A stretch of 64,000 nt of DNA from Cupriavidus pauculus (lineage in GTDB: Bacteria; Pseudomonadota; Gammaproteobacteria; Burkholderiales; Burkholderiaceae). Within the stretch, counting starts at the first letter, position 1. Each line of letters opens with the position of its first letter. The stretch is taken from contig NZ_VZOW01000003.1 of assembly GCF_008801835.1 (NCBI RefSeq), forward strand, positions 310,001 through 374,000. Reading direction: 5' to 3'. Under the pieces are notes generated by a model that did no database searches, was not told the origin of the DNA, and was given only the letters and a program-made list of their open reading frames with translations. A program made the position numbers and the translations under genes. This document shows, one piece after another, positions 54,675 through 62,699 of this stretch.

Positions 54675-55949
54675 ATGAAGATTCACATCCAGGGTGGCCG
54701 CCTGATCGATCCGGCCGCAAATGTCGACGCCGAACAGGACCTGTACATCGCCGCAGGCAAAATCGTCGGCGTGGGCAAGGCGCCCGCCGATTTCAACGCC
54801 AACAAGACCATCGACGCCAGGGGGCTGATCGTATGCCCGGGCCTGGTAGACCTATCCGCGCGGCTGCGCGAGCCGGGCTACGAATACAAGGCCACGCTCG
54901 AATCCGAACTGTCCGCCGCGACGGCCGGCGGCGTGACCAGCCTGGTTTGCCCGCCCGACACCGATCCGGTGCTCGACGAGCCGGGCCTGGTTGAAATGCT
55001 GAAGTTTCGCGCCCACAAGCTGAACCAGACGCACGTCTATCCGCTCGGCGCGCTTACGGTGGGTCTCAAGGGCGAAGCGCTGACCGAGATGGGGCAGCTT
55101 ACCGAAGCCGGCTGCGTCGGCTTCAGCCAGGCCGAGGCGCCGATCAAGGACACCAAGGTGCTGCAGCGCGCGATGCAGTACGCGCAGACGTTTGGCTTCA
55201 CGCTCTGGCTGCGCCCGGAAGACCCGTTCCTGGGCGGCGGCGTGGCGGCGAGCGGGGCGATCGCCTCGCGGCTGGGCCTGTCGGGCGTGTCGGTCATCGC
55301 TGAGACGGTGCGGCTGCACACCATCTTCGAATTGATCCGCGCCACGGGCGCGCGCGTGCACCTGTGCCGCCTGTCGTCGGCCGCCGGCCTGGAACTGGTG
55401 CGCCAGGCGCGCAAGGAAGGCTTGCCGGTGACGTGCGATGTGAACGTGCACCACGTGTCGCTGACCGACATGGACATCGGCTTCTTCAACAGCCAGATGC
55501 GTTTTACGCCGCCGCTGCGCAGCCCGCGCGACCGCGATGCCATCGTGGCAGCGCTTGCCGACGGCACCATCGATGCCCTCTGTTCCGACCACACGCCGGT
55601 CGACGATGACGAAAAGCTCCTGCCCTTCGACGAAGCCACGCCGGGCGCCACGGGCTTGGAACTGTTGCTTCCGTTGACGCTGCGCTGGGCCGCGGAACAC
55701 AAGGTTCCGCTGGCCAAGGCGCTGGCACGCATTACCAGCGAGCCGGCGCGCGTGATCGGCCTGCATGCTGGGTCGCTGACGGCCGGCAGCGCCGCCGACG
55801 TCTGCGTATTCGATCCGAAGCAGATCTGGAAGGTTGAGCGCAGCGCCCTCAAGAGCCAGGGCAAGAACTCGCCATGGCTGGGCTACGAGATGCAAGGCCG
55901 CGTGCGCATGACACTGGTGGGCGGCCAGGTCGTGTTCGAGCAACGCTGA
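54675..55949 (+). CDS. pyrC': Dihydroorotase-like protein PyrC', probably non-catalytic
   Basis: The 424-residue protein has the amidohydrolase fold and lines up with class I dihydroorotases over its whole length, but the metal site is gone. The usual D-L-H-x-H-L-R-E-P-G reads D-L-S-A-R-L-R-E-P-G (residues 59-68), so both histidines are lost. Expected histidines near 180 and 232 are arginines (R-P-E-D and H-L-C-R-L-S-S), and the last histidine of T-D-H-A-P-H is Val-309, although Asp-305 remains. In Pseudomonas such a PyrC' is needed to assemble the PyrB dodecamer rather than to make dihydroorotate. An active PyrC must lie elsewhere. Confidence 0.9.
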   Translation: MKIHIQGGRLIDPAANVDAEQDLYIAAGKIVGVGKAPADFNANKTIDARGLIVCPGLVDLSARLREPGYEYKATLESELSAATAGGVTSLVCPPDTDPVLDEPGLVEMLKFRAHKLNQTHVYPLGALTVGLKGEALTEMGQLTEAGCVGFSQAEAPIKDTKVLQRAMQYAQTFGFTLWLRPEDPFLGGGVAASGAIASRLGLSGVSVIAETVRLHTIFELIRATGARVHLCRLSSAAGLELVRQARKEGLPVTCDVNVHHVSLTDMDIGFFNSQMRFTPPLRSPRDRDAIVAALADGTIDALCSDHTPVDDDEKLLPFDEATPGATGLELLLPLTLRWAAEHKVPLAKALARITSEPARVIGLHAGSLTAGSAADVCVFDPKQIWKVERSALKSQGKNSPWLGYEMQGRVRMTLVGGQVVFEQR

Positions 55950-55992
55950 GCCGGCAGCTCGCCGATCGCGCCAAAGGCTACCGGGGGTCGAG

Positions 55993-56811
55993 ATGATCTG
56001 GTTACGCAAGCTGCGGCTGTTCTTGCTACTGCTTCGTGGAATGCTCCTGTGCGCAACGGTCTTCCCGTGGGCGAGCACTCACCTGCGCGAGCGCATGATC
56101 CGCAGTTGGTCGCGCAAGCTGCTGGCCATCTGCGGGATCGAGGTGGAAGTGCAGGGCTTGGCCGAAGGACAGGCCGTGCCCAAGGGTGCGATGCTGGTGT
56201 CGAACCATATTTCATGGCTCGACATCTACGTCATCCATAGCTGGCAACCGGTGCGCTTCGTCGCCAAATCGGAAATCCGCAGTTGGCCGATCGTCGGCTG
56301 GCTGTGCGAAAAAACCGGCACGATCTTTATCGAACGTGCCCGCAAGCGCGACGCGCATCGCGTGCTGCATCACATCACCGAAGTGATGCAGCAAGGCGAC
56401 CTGGTATGTGTCTTTCCGGAAGGCACGACCACCGATGGCAGCAAGGTCCTGCCGTTCCACGCCAATTTAATGCAGGCGCCAGTGGCCGGCGGTCTGCCTG
56501 TGCAACCGGTCGGCCTGCGCTATCTGGACGCGGCAACCGGCCAGCCAACCCTCGCGCCCGCGTATATCGACGATCTTTCGCTGCTCGATTGCCTCAATGC
56601 CATCCTGAAGTCGCCGCCGATCAAGGCGCGCTTGACGCTAGGGCCGCAGTTGCTGGCGGGTGGGGCGGGGCGGCGGGAGCTGGCGGAGGCGGCGCGGGAG
56701 GTGGTGACTCACCTCGCTGCCGGCGAAGGCGGCGCGGCCGCGCAGGTGGCGCACAATCTCAGCCTCGCACCGTCCGTCACGCCCGCCGAGGCTATGACTG
56801 CCACGTCCTGA
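55993..56811 (+). CDS. plsC: 1-acyl-sn-glycerol-3-phosphate acyltransferase
   Basis: The 272-residue membrane-bound enzyme adds the second acyl chain to lysophosphatidic acid in phospholipid synthesis. A hydrophobic N-terminal helix (about 8-28) is followed by the catalytic N-H-x-x-x-x-D motif as S-N-H-I-S-W-L-D-I near residue 72. The substrate-binding F-P-E-G-T-T-T-D-G lies near 139. The C-terminal 35 residues are rich in Ala, Gly and Glu and vary among relatives. It lies 43 bases after pyrC' and converges on apaH. Related acyltransferases for lysophospholipids or ornithine lipids share these motifs. Confidence 0.88.
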   Translation: MIWLRKLRLFLLLLRGMLLCATVFPWASTHLRERMIRSWSRKLLAICGIEVEVQGLAEGQAVPKGAMLVSNHISWLDIYVIHSWQPVRFVAKSEIRSWPIVGWLCEKTGTIFIERARKRDAHRVLHHITEVMQQGDLVCVFPEGTTTDGSKVLPFHANLMQAPVAGGLPVQPVGLRYLDAATGQPTLAPAYIDDLSLLDCLNAILKSPPIKARLTLGPQLLAGGAGRRELAEAAREVVTHLAAGEGGAAAQVAHNLSLAPSVTPAEAMTATS

Positions 56812-56848
56812 CAGATTCGTCCTCCCCGCCGGCGCGGGATATTCATTC

Positions 56849-57694
56849 CTATGCGAGCGGATCACAATACTGCGGGCAGTCGACCTGGATAATCGTGCGT
56901 TTGTCCGGTTCGCTCGCCAGCAAGGCAGCGGTCAGTTTGCCGCCCCAGACGCAGCCGGTATCGAGGGCCATCAGGTTGGGGCGTATGACCAGGCCGAGCG
57001 TTGACCAGTGTCCGCACACCACGGTGACATCCGCAGTGCGTCGACCCGGAACGTCGAACCAGGGCATGACGCCGGCCGGTGCCTCGCCCAGTCCTTCCTT
57101 GGTCTTGAGGTCCATCACGCCGTCTGCGGAGCAAAAACGCAGCCGGGTCAGCGCGTTGACGATGACCCGGTGCCGCTCGATGCCGCGCAGGCTGTCGTGC
57201 CAACGATCGGCAGCGTTGCCAAAAACGTCGGCGAGGAAGCCCTGCCAGTTCGATCCGCGCAATTCGGATTCCACTTCGCGCGCCAAGTCGATGACCTGGC
57301 TTGCGGTCCACTGGGGCAGGACGCCGGCGTGGGCGATCAGGAAGTCGTTCTCGCGGATGGCCAGCGGCTGATGGCGCAGGAAAGTGATTAATTCATCGCT
57401 ATCAGGCGCGCTTAGGATGTCATCGAGCGTGTCTGACTTCCCCTTCTTGCGGACGCCCGCGGCTACGGCAAGAAGGTGAATGTCGTGGTTGCCCAGAACT
57501 GTGCGGGCGCGCGGACCAAGCGCAATGACCCGCCGCAGGGTTTCCAGCGACGCCGGGCCGCGGTTGATGAGGTCGCCGACGAAGTACAGGGATGCTTCTG
57601 GGGGCAACCGTTCCAGGAGCCCATCAAGAGAGGGGGCACAGCCTTGCAGGTCGCCGATGGCGAATGGGCGCTGAGTAGAATCGGTCGCGGTCAT
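56849..57694 (-). CDS. apaH: Bis(5'-nucleosyl)-tetraphosphatase, symmetrical
   Basis: The 281-residue metallophosphatase splits Ap4A into two ADP and also decaps RNA that carries Np4 caps. The metal-binding motifs are intact: F-A-I-G-D-L-Q-G-C near residue 11, [10 protein letters not shown] near 38 and V-L-G-N-H-D near 66. A late G-H-W-S-T-L-G near 227 and L-D-T-G-C-V-W-G-G near 242 also belong to the family. The ATG at 57694 was chosen; the frame runs further upstream with a hydrophobic stretch that the cytoplasmic family lacks. It points away from the rfb operon. Confidence 0.93.
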   Translation of the reverse strand: MTATDSTQRPFAIGDLQGCAPSLDGLLERLPPEASLYFVGDLINRGPASLETLRRVIALGPRARTVLGNHDIHLLAVAAGVRKKGKSDTLDDILSAPDSDELITFLRHQPLAIRENDFLIAHAGVLPQWTASQVIDLAREVESELRGSNWQGFLADVFGNAADRWHDSLRGIERHRVIVNALTRLRFCSADGVMDLKTKEGLGEAPAGVMPWFDVPGRRTADVTVVCGHWSTLGLVIRPNLMALDTGCVWGGKLTAALLASEPDKRTIIQVDCPQYCDPLA

Positions 57695-57785
57695 TGAGAC
57701 GGTCGGCGGGATATCGGGGGATGGTCTATCAAATAGCAGCACTAAAAGTAACGCTGCCCACACACGTGTAGCTCCCATAATCGAT

Positions 57786-57813
57786 TTGGTCAATCGTTAC
57801 AAGACGCTACAAA
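57786..57813 (+). promoter_or_regulatory. Putative promoter of the rfb operon
   Basis: TTGGTC (57786-57791) and TACAAA (57808-57813) are 16 bases apart in an A/T-rich patch unlike the surrounding genes. They would drive the rhamnose genes with a leader of about 150 bases. A TAGAAT at 57853-57858 is another -10 candidate without a good -35. Confidence 0.4.
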
Positions 57814-57968
57814 AAGTTGGTATCACCCCAAAAGATGGGACCCGGGCTCAGATAGAATACCGCCACTTCCACAGGGACTTAAAAACTCTGCCAGCCTCCC
57901 ACGGGCACAGGCGGGCGACCGGCTTTTGTCGGCAAATCGAAACATATCGAAAGCAGGGAGCAAGCGTT

Positions 57969-59033
57969 TTGTCGCACATTCTGGTTACGGGCGGGGCAGG
58001 TTTTATTGGCGCCAATTTCGTTCTCGACTGGCTCGCCCAGCCGGGCGCTGACACTATTGTGAATGTCGACAAGCTGACCTATGCCGGCAACCTGAAAACG
58101 CTCGCGGCGCTGGAAGGCAATCCTCGCCACGTGTTCTCGCAGACCGATATCTGCGACAGGGCCGCGCTCGACATGCTGCTCGAGACATACCGGCCCCGCG
58201 CCGTAGTGCACTTCGCTGCCGAAAGCCATGTGGACAGATCTATCCACGGTCCCGCCGAATTCATCCAGACCAACATCGTCGGCACGTTCACGCTGCTCGA
58301 GGCGGTGCGCGGCTGGTGGGGCGGTCTGGACGACCGCGCCCGTGCCGATTTCCGCTTCCTGCACGTATCCACCGACGAAGTGTTCGGCTCGCTCGGACCA
58401 AACGATCCGCAATTCTCCGAATCAACCGCCTACGCCCCGAACAGCCCGTATTCGGCGTCAAAGGCCGCCGCCGACCATCTGGTGCGCGCGTATCACCATA
58501 CGTACGGCCTGCCGGTGGTGACCACCAACTGCTCGAACAACTACGGTCCGTATCATTTTCCCGAGAAGCTGATCCCTCTGATGATCACGAATGCCCTCGC
58601 GGGCAAGCCTCTGCCGGTTTACGGCGACGGACAGAACGTGCGCGACTGGCTCTACGTGGGGGACCATTGCAACGCCATTCGCGAGGTTCTCGCGCGTGGG
58701 CGGATCGGCGAGACCTATAACGTGGGCGGCTGGAACGAGAAGACCAATATCGACGTCGTCTACACCATCTGCGACCTGCTCGATGAGCTCAAGCCCAAGG
58801 CGGCTGGTTCGTACCGGGATCAGGTCACGTTCGTCAAGGATCGTCCCGGCCACGACCGCCGCTATGCGATCGACGCCGGCAAGCTGGAGCGGGAACTGGG
58901 TTGGCGACCGGCCGAGACATTTGAAACGGGCCTGCGCAAGACCGTTCAGTGGTACCTGAGCAACCAGGCCTGGGTGCAGGATGTGGTCTCGGGAGAATAC
59001 CGGAACTGGGTGGCAAAGCAATATGCAGCGTAA
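57969..59033 (+). CDS. rfbB: dTDP-glucose 4,6-dehydratase
   Basis: The 354-residue extended short-chain dehydrogenase makes dTDP-4-keto-6-deoxyglucose. The NAD-binding T-G-G-A-G-F-I-G is at about residues 6-13. The catalytic S-T-D-E-V-F-G near 132 and Y-S-A-S-K-A-A near 160 (Tyr and Lys) are intact, as is N-C-S-N-N-Y-G-P near 190. The length equals the family norm if translation starts at the TTG at 57969, which has an AGGGAG ribosome-binding site; an earlier frame start at 57786 would add 61 odd residues. It leads the rfbB-D-A-C operon and overlaps rfbD by 11 bases. Confidence 0.92.
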   Translation: MSHILVTGGAGFIGANFVLDWLAQPGADTIVNVDKLTYAGNLKTLAALEGNPRHVFSQTDICDRAALDMLLETYRPRAVVHFAAESHVDRSIHGPAEFIQTNIVGTFTLLEAVRGWWGGLDDRARADFRFLHVSTDEVFGSLGPNDPQFSESTAYAPNSPYSASKAAADHLVRAYHHTYGLPVVTTNCSNNYGPYHFPEKLIPLMITNALAGKPLPVYGDGQNVRDWLYVGDHCNAIREVLARGRIGETYNVGGWNEKTNIDVVYTICDLLDELKPKAAGSYRDQVTFVKDRPGHDRRYAIDAGKLERELGWRPAETFETGLRKTVQWYLSNQAWVQDVVSGEYRNWVAKQYAA

Positions 59034-59940
59034 CGCTCTTCCCACCCCGTCCATTCTTGTAACAGGAAGCAACGGGCAAGTCGGGTTTGAGTTGCAACGC
59101 AGTCTGGCAAGCCTCGGCCCGGTGACGGCATTCGATCACGCGGCCTGCGATCTGGCCACGCCGGACGCCGTACGGGCAGTAATCAGGCGCTTGCGCCCGG
59201 ACATCATCGTCAACGCGGCGGCTTATACAGCAGTGGACGGGGCAGAGTCGGATGTCGAGCAAGCCTTTGCGGTGAATGGCGTGGCGCCCGGCGTACTTGC
59301 GGAAGAGGCGCGCGCGCTGGGCAGCCTGCTGGTGCACTACTCCACGGACTATGTGTTCGATGGCGCCGGCGCAGCACCCTATCGCGAATCGGATGCGGCG
59401 CGGCCGCTGTCGGTCTACGGAAAAAGCAAGCTGGCCGGCGAGCAGGCCATTGCCGATGTGGGGGCTCAGGCAATCGTGCTGCGCACATCGTGGGTGGCCG
59501 GGCTGCATGGGCAGAATTTTGCACGGACCGTGCTTCGCTTGGCCCGTGAGCGCGATGCGCTGCAGGTGATCGACGACCAGATCGGTGCGCCGACGATGGC
59601 CGCGTTGGTGGCGGATGTCACGGCGCGCATCATCGACCGGGCATGGCTGCGAGAAGATCGCAGCGAGTTCCCGGCTGGCATCTATCATCTGGCCGCTCGC
59701 GGCCAGACGTCGTGGCACGGCTACGCTACCGAGGTGGTGCGCTACGCTGCCGCGTACGGCGCTGCATTGACACTCAAACCGGAGGCGATCGAGCCCGTGA
59801 GATCGGCCGAGTTTCCGCAGGTGGCGCCGCGCCCGGCCAATTCGTGTCTTGATACCAGCAAGCTGTGCGAGACGTTTGAAATCCATCTTCCGGAATGGCG
59901 CTCAGGTGTCCATCATCTGATCGACCAGTTCCTTTCCTGA
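59023..59940 (+). CDS. rfbD: dTDP-4-dehydrorhamnose reductase
   Basis: The 305-residue enzyme makes dTDP-L-rhamnose in the last step of the pathway. The NADPH motif T-G-S-N-G-Q-V-G is near residues 12-19. [13 protein letters not shown] near 64 and S-T-D-Y-V-F-D-G near 106 are present. The active-site Y-x-x-x-K appears as [10 protein letters not shown] near 132. It starts inside the end of rfbB and ends eight bases before rfbA. The rhamnose made here would feed O-antigen, exopolysaccharide or a rhamnolipid-like product. Confidence 0.93.
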   Translation: MQRNALPTPSILVTGSNGQVGFELQRSLASLGPVTAFDHAACDLATPDAVRAVIRRLRPDIIVNAAAYTAVDGAESDVEQAFAVNGVAPGVLAEEARALGSLLVHYSTDYVFDGAGAAPYRESDAARPLSVYGKSKLAGEQAIADVGAQAIVLRTSWVAGLHGQNFARTVLRLARERDALQVIDDQIGAPTMAALVADVTARIIDRAWLREDRSEFPAGIYHLAARGQTSWHGYATEVVRYAAAYGAALTLKPEAIEPVRSAEFPQVAPRPANSCLDTSKLCETFEIHLPEWRSGVHHLIDQFLS

Positions 59941-59948
59941 TACGACAC

Positions 59949-60827
59949 ATGCGTAAGGGCATTATCCTGGCCGGCGGTTCCGGCACGCGCCTCTACCCGA
60001 TCACGCGATCGGTTTCGAAGCAGCTGCTGCCTGTCTACGACAAGCCGATGATCTATTACCCGCTGAGCACGCTGATGCTGGCGGGCATTCGCGACATCCT
60101 GATCATTTCCACGCCCGAAGACACGCCACGTTTTACTGAAATGCTCGGTGATGGCGCCAAGTGGGGCCTGAACCTGCAATACGCGGTTCAGCCATCGCCG
60201 GATGGTCTGGCGCAAGCCTTTATCATCGGCCGCGATTTTGTGGGTAACGATCCCTCCACGCTGATCCTGGGAGACAACATCTTCCATGGTCATGCATTGA
60301 TCCGCCAATTGAAGGACACGTCGGCACGCCAGGGCGGCGCGACGGTATTTGCCTATCACGTGCACGATCCCGAGCGCTACGGGGTCGTAGAATTCGACGA
60401 CGCATTCCGTGCGCTTTCTCTCGAGGAAAAGCCCCTCAAGCCGCGCTCCAACTACGCGGTGACGGGGCTGTATTTCTACGACAATCAGGTTTGCGATATT
60501 GCAGCCGACATTCGTCCTTCGCCGCGCGGAGAACTCGAGATTACCGACGTCAACAAGCGTTATCTGGAAATGGGTCAGCTGGAGGTGGAGGTCTTGGGTC
60601 GCGGCTATGCGTGGCTCGATACCGGCACCTACGATTCGCTGCTCGAGGCCGCCAGCTTTATCGCCACAGTGCAGAAGCGGCAGGGACTGATGGTGGCATG
60701 CCCCGAGGAAATCGCATTCCGCAATAAATGGATTGGCGCGGAAGCGGTGGAGGAAATGGCCAAGGCGCTGGCCAAGAATTCATATGGTCAATATCTGCAC
60801 GGCCTCCTGTCGGATGGATATCGTTAA
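59949..60827 (+). CDS. rfbA: Glucose-1-phosphate thymidylyltransferase
   Basis: The 292-residue nucleotidyltransferase makes dTDP-glucose from dTTP and glucose-1-phosphate, the entry step of the rhamnose pathway and its feedback-controlled point. The signature [16 protein letters not shown] is at about residues 4-19, with [12 protein letters not shown] following. L-G-D-N-I-F-H-G near 109, E-E-K-P near 160 and W-L-D-T-G-T near 221 complete the active site. The next gene begins at the base after its stop codon, so rfbA and rfbC are almost certainly coupled. Confidence 0.96.
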   Translation: MRKGIILAGGSGTRLYPITRSVSKQLLPVYDKPMIYYPLSTLMLAGIRDILIISTPEDTPRFTEMLGDGAKWGLNLQYAVQPSPDGLAQAFIIGRDFVGNDPSTLILGDNIFHGHALIRQLKDTSARQGGATVFAYHVHDPERYGVVEFDDAFRALSLEEKPLKPRSNYAVTGLYFYDNQVCDIAADIRPSPRGELEITDVNKRYLEMGQLEVEVLGRGYAWLDTGTYDSLLEAASFIATVQKRQGLMVACPEEIAFRNKWIGAEAVEEMAKALAKNSYGQYLHGLLSDGYR

Positions 60828-61403
60828 ATGACCCACCCGCCGGGCCCGATGGCCACGCCCACCTCGATTGCCGATGTGCTGATTCTGGAGCCACGCGTAT
60901 TCCGGGACGAGCGCGGCCATTTCCTGGAAAGCTTTAACCAGCGGATGTTCGAGAGCGTAACTGGCATTTCCCGCACGTTCGTGCAGGACAACGAGTCCAG
61001 GTCCGTGCGCAATGTGCTGCGGGGACTGCATTATCAGACACGTCGGCCGCAGGGAAAGCTCGTGCACGTGACCGCAGGTGAAATTTTCGATGTGGCGGTG
61101 GACCTGCGCACCGATTCAAAGACGTTTGGAAAATGGGTCGGCGTGACGTTGTCGGCCCGGAATTTCCGGCAACTGTGGATCCCGGAAGGTTTTGCCCATG
61201 GCTTCATGGTGATTTCCGAGTACGCGGACGTGCTTTACAAGATGACGGACTACTACGATCCGCAATTCGAATGCGCCATTGCCTGGAACGATCCGGACAT
61301 CGGTATTGCCTGGCCGTCCTTGGAAGGCCTGATCCTGCATGCCCGCGACGCCGCCGCACCGAGGTTGCGCGATGTGGACTCTCCATTCCGGGTGGCCCAG
61401 TGA
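60828..61403 (+). CDS. rfbC: dTDP-4-dehydrorhamnose 3,5-epimerase
   Basis: The 191-residue cupin-type epimerase acts between rfbB and rfbD. R-V-F-x-D-E-R-G-H-F-L-E-S-F-N near residue 23 is intact. R-G-L-H-Y-Q near 65 with the catalytic histidine, G-E-I-F-D-V-A-V-D-L-R near 83 and W-I-P-E-G-F-A-H-G-F near 117 follow. The ATG at 60828 directly follows the rfbA stop; an ATG at 60849 is the other choice and would remove seven residues. The stop overlaps the GTG start of the glycosyltransferase gene. Confidence 0.94.
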   Translation: MTHPPGPMATPTSIADVLILEPRVFRDERGHFLESFNQRMFESVTGISRTFVQDNESRSVRNVLRGLHYQTRRPQGKLVHVTAGEIFDVAVDLRTDSKTFGKWVGVTLSARNFRQLWIPEGFAHGFMVISEYADVLYKMTDYYDPQFECAIAWNDPDIGIAWPSLEGLILHARDAAAPRLRDVDSPFRVAQ

Positions 61404-62590
61404 CCCAGGATTGCTTGCGACAGCCCGGCGACGCCACGCGCACGTTTGCGCGCGATGGCGCGCGCGCCAGGACAGAGCGCCGCGCGATACTCTTCTGCGC
61501 CAACACCGCATGGTCGATGTACCGCTTCCGCCGTGGCATGCTGACCGCGCTGATCCACGACGGCTACGAGGTGCACGTCGTGGCGCCGGAAGACGCCGAG
61601 GCGGCGTCGCTGCGCGCCATGGGATGCATATTCCATCCGATGACGATGGCGGCGCAGGGACGCAATCCGTTTCAGGATCTGAAGCTGGTGGCATCGCTGC
61701 TGGCGCTGTACCGGCGTGTAAAGCCCGCGCTGATTTTCCATTACACGATCAAGCCGAATATCTATGGCTCGATCGCCGCGCGACTGGCGGGCATCCGGTC
61801 GATTGCCGTGACGACTGGGCTGGGCTATGTATTTATTAACAAGGGTCTGGTTTCCAGCCTGAGCAAGTTGCTGTATCGCATTTCGCTGCGGTTTTCCGGG
61901 CAGGTGTGGTTCCTCAACCAGGAGGATCGCCGCGCATTCGTGTCCGCGGGCCTCGTCGACGTGCGGAAATGCACGGTGCTGCCGGGCGAGGGCATCGACC
62001 TCGATTTTTTTGCCCCCGTACCGCAGCCTGTCAGTTCGGACCAGCAGTTCTGCTTCCTGCTGATCGCGCGAATGTTGTGGGACAAGGGTGTCGGCGAATA
62101 CGTTGCCGCTGCGCGCGCCCTGAAGGCCAAGTACCAGCATGTGCGCTTCGTACTTGCCGGACCGGCCGGTGGGGAAAGCCCGAGCGCGATCCCGCAAAGC
62201 CAGGTCGAGGCATGGGTCAGAGAGGGCGTCGTCGAATATCTGGGAATGGTGCCCGATATTCGACCGATGATCGGCGCGGCAAATTGCGTAGTGTTGCCGT
62301 CCTACCGCGAAGGCATTCCGCGCGCCTTGCTGGAGGCCGCAGCGATGGAACGCCCGGTGGTCGCCACTGCCGTGCCCGGGTGCATGGATGTGGTGGACAA
62401 CGGAGAAACCGGACTGCTGTGCAGGGAACGCGATCCGCGCGACCTGGCCTCGAAAATGGAAGAAATGGTGCTGCGTGACCGTGAAGGCATACGCCGGATG
62501 GGTGCGGCGGGGCGTGCCAAAATGCTGTCGATCTTCGATGAAAAGTTCGTGATCGAACATTACCGGAATGTGATTCACGCCCTGGTTTAG
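61400..62590 (+). CDS. Family 4 glycosyltransferase
   Basis: The 396-residue protein has the GT-B layout of retaining family 4 transferases. The N-terminal acceptor domain opens I-L-F-C-A-N-T-A-W-S-M-Y-R-F-R-R near residue 30. The donor domain shows L-L-I-A-R-M-L-W-D-K-G-V-G-E-Y near 220, V-L-A-G-P near 250 and the motif S-Y-R-E-G-I-P-R-A-L-L-E-A-A-A-M near 305-320, whose E-x7-E binds the nucleotide sugar. It resembles PglA-like enzymes that act on undecaprenyl-linked sugars, but neither sugar nor linkage can be told. I use the GTG at 61400, which overlaps the rfbC stop (GTGA). Confidence 0.85.
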   Translation: MTQDCLRQPGDATRTFARDGARARTERRAILFCANTAWSMYRFRRGMLTALIHDGYEVHVVAPEDAEAASLRAMGCIFHPMTMAAQGRNPFQDLKLVASLLALYRRVKPALIFHYTIKPNIYGSIAARLAGIRSIAVTTGLGYVFINKGLVSSLSKLLYRISLRFSGQVWFLNQEDRRAFVSAGLVDVRKCTVLPGEGIDLDFFAPVPQPVSSDQQFCFLLIARMLWDKGVGEYVAAARALKAKYQHVRFVLAGPAGGESPSAIPQSQVEAWVREGVVEYLGMVPDIRPMIGAANCVVLPSYREGIPRALLEAAAMERPVVATAVPGCMDVVDNGETGLLCRERDPRDLASKMEEMVLRDREGIRRMGAAGRAKMLSIFDEKFVIEHYRNVIHALV

Positions 62591-62699
62591 TTTCGGTGGA
62601 AAAGAATGGAATAAGCCGCGATTCATGTCTGCCAGATGGCCAACGGCATGCATCGCGAATGGAATTTGAATTGGCCGGACGCTGGAGCTTGCGATTTCT

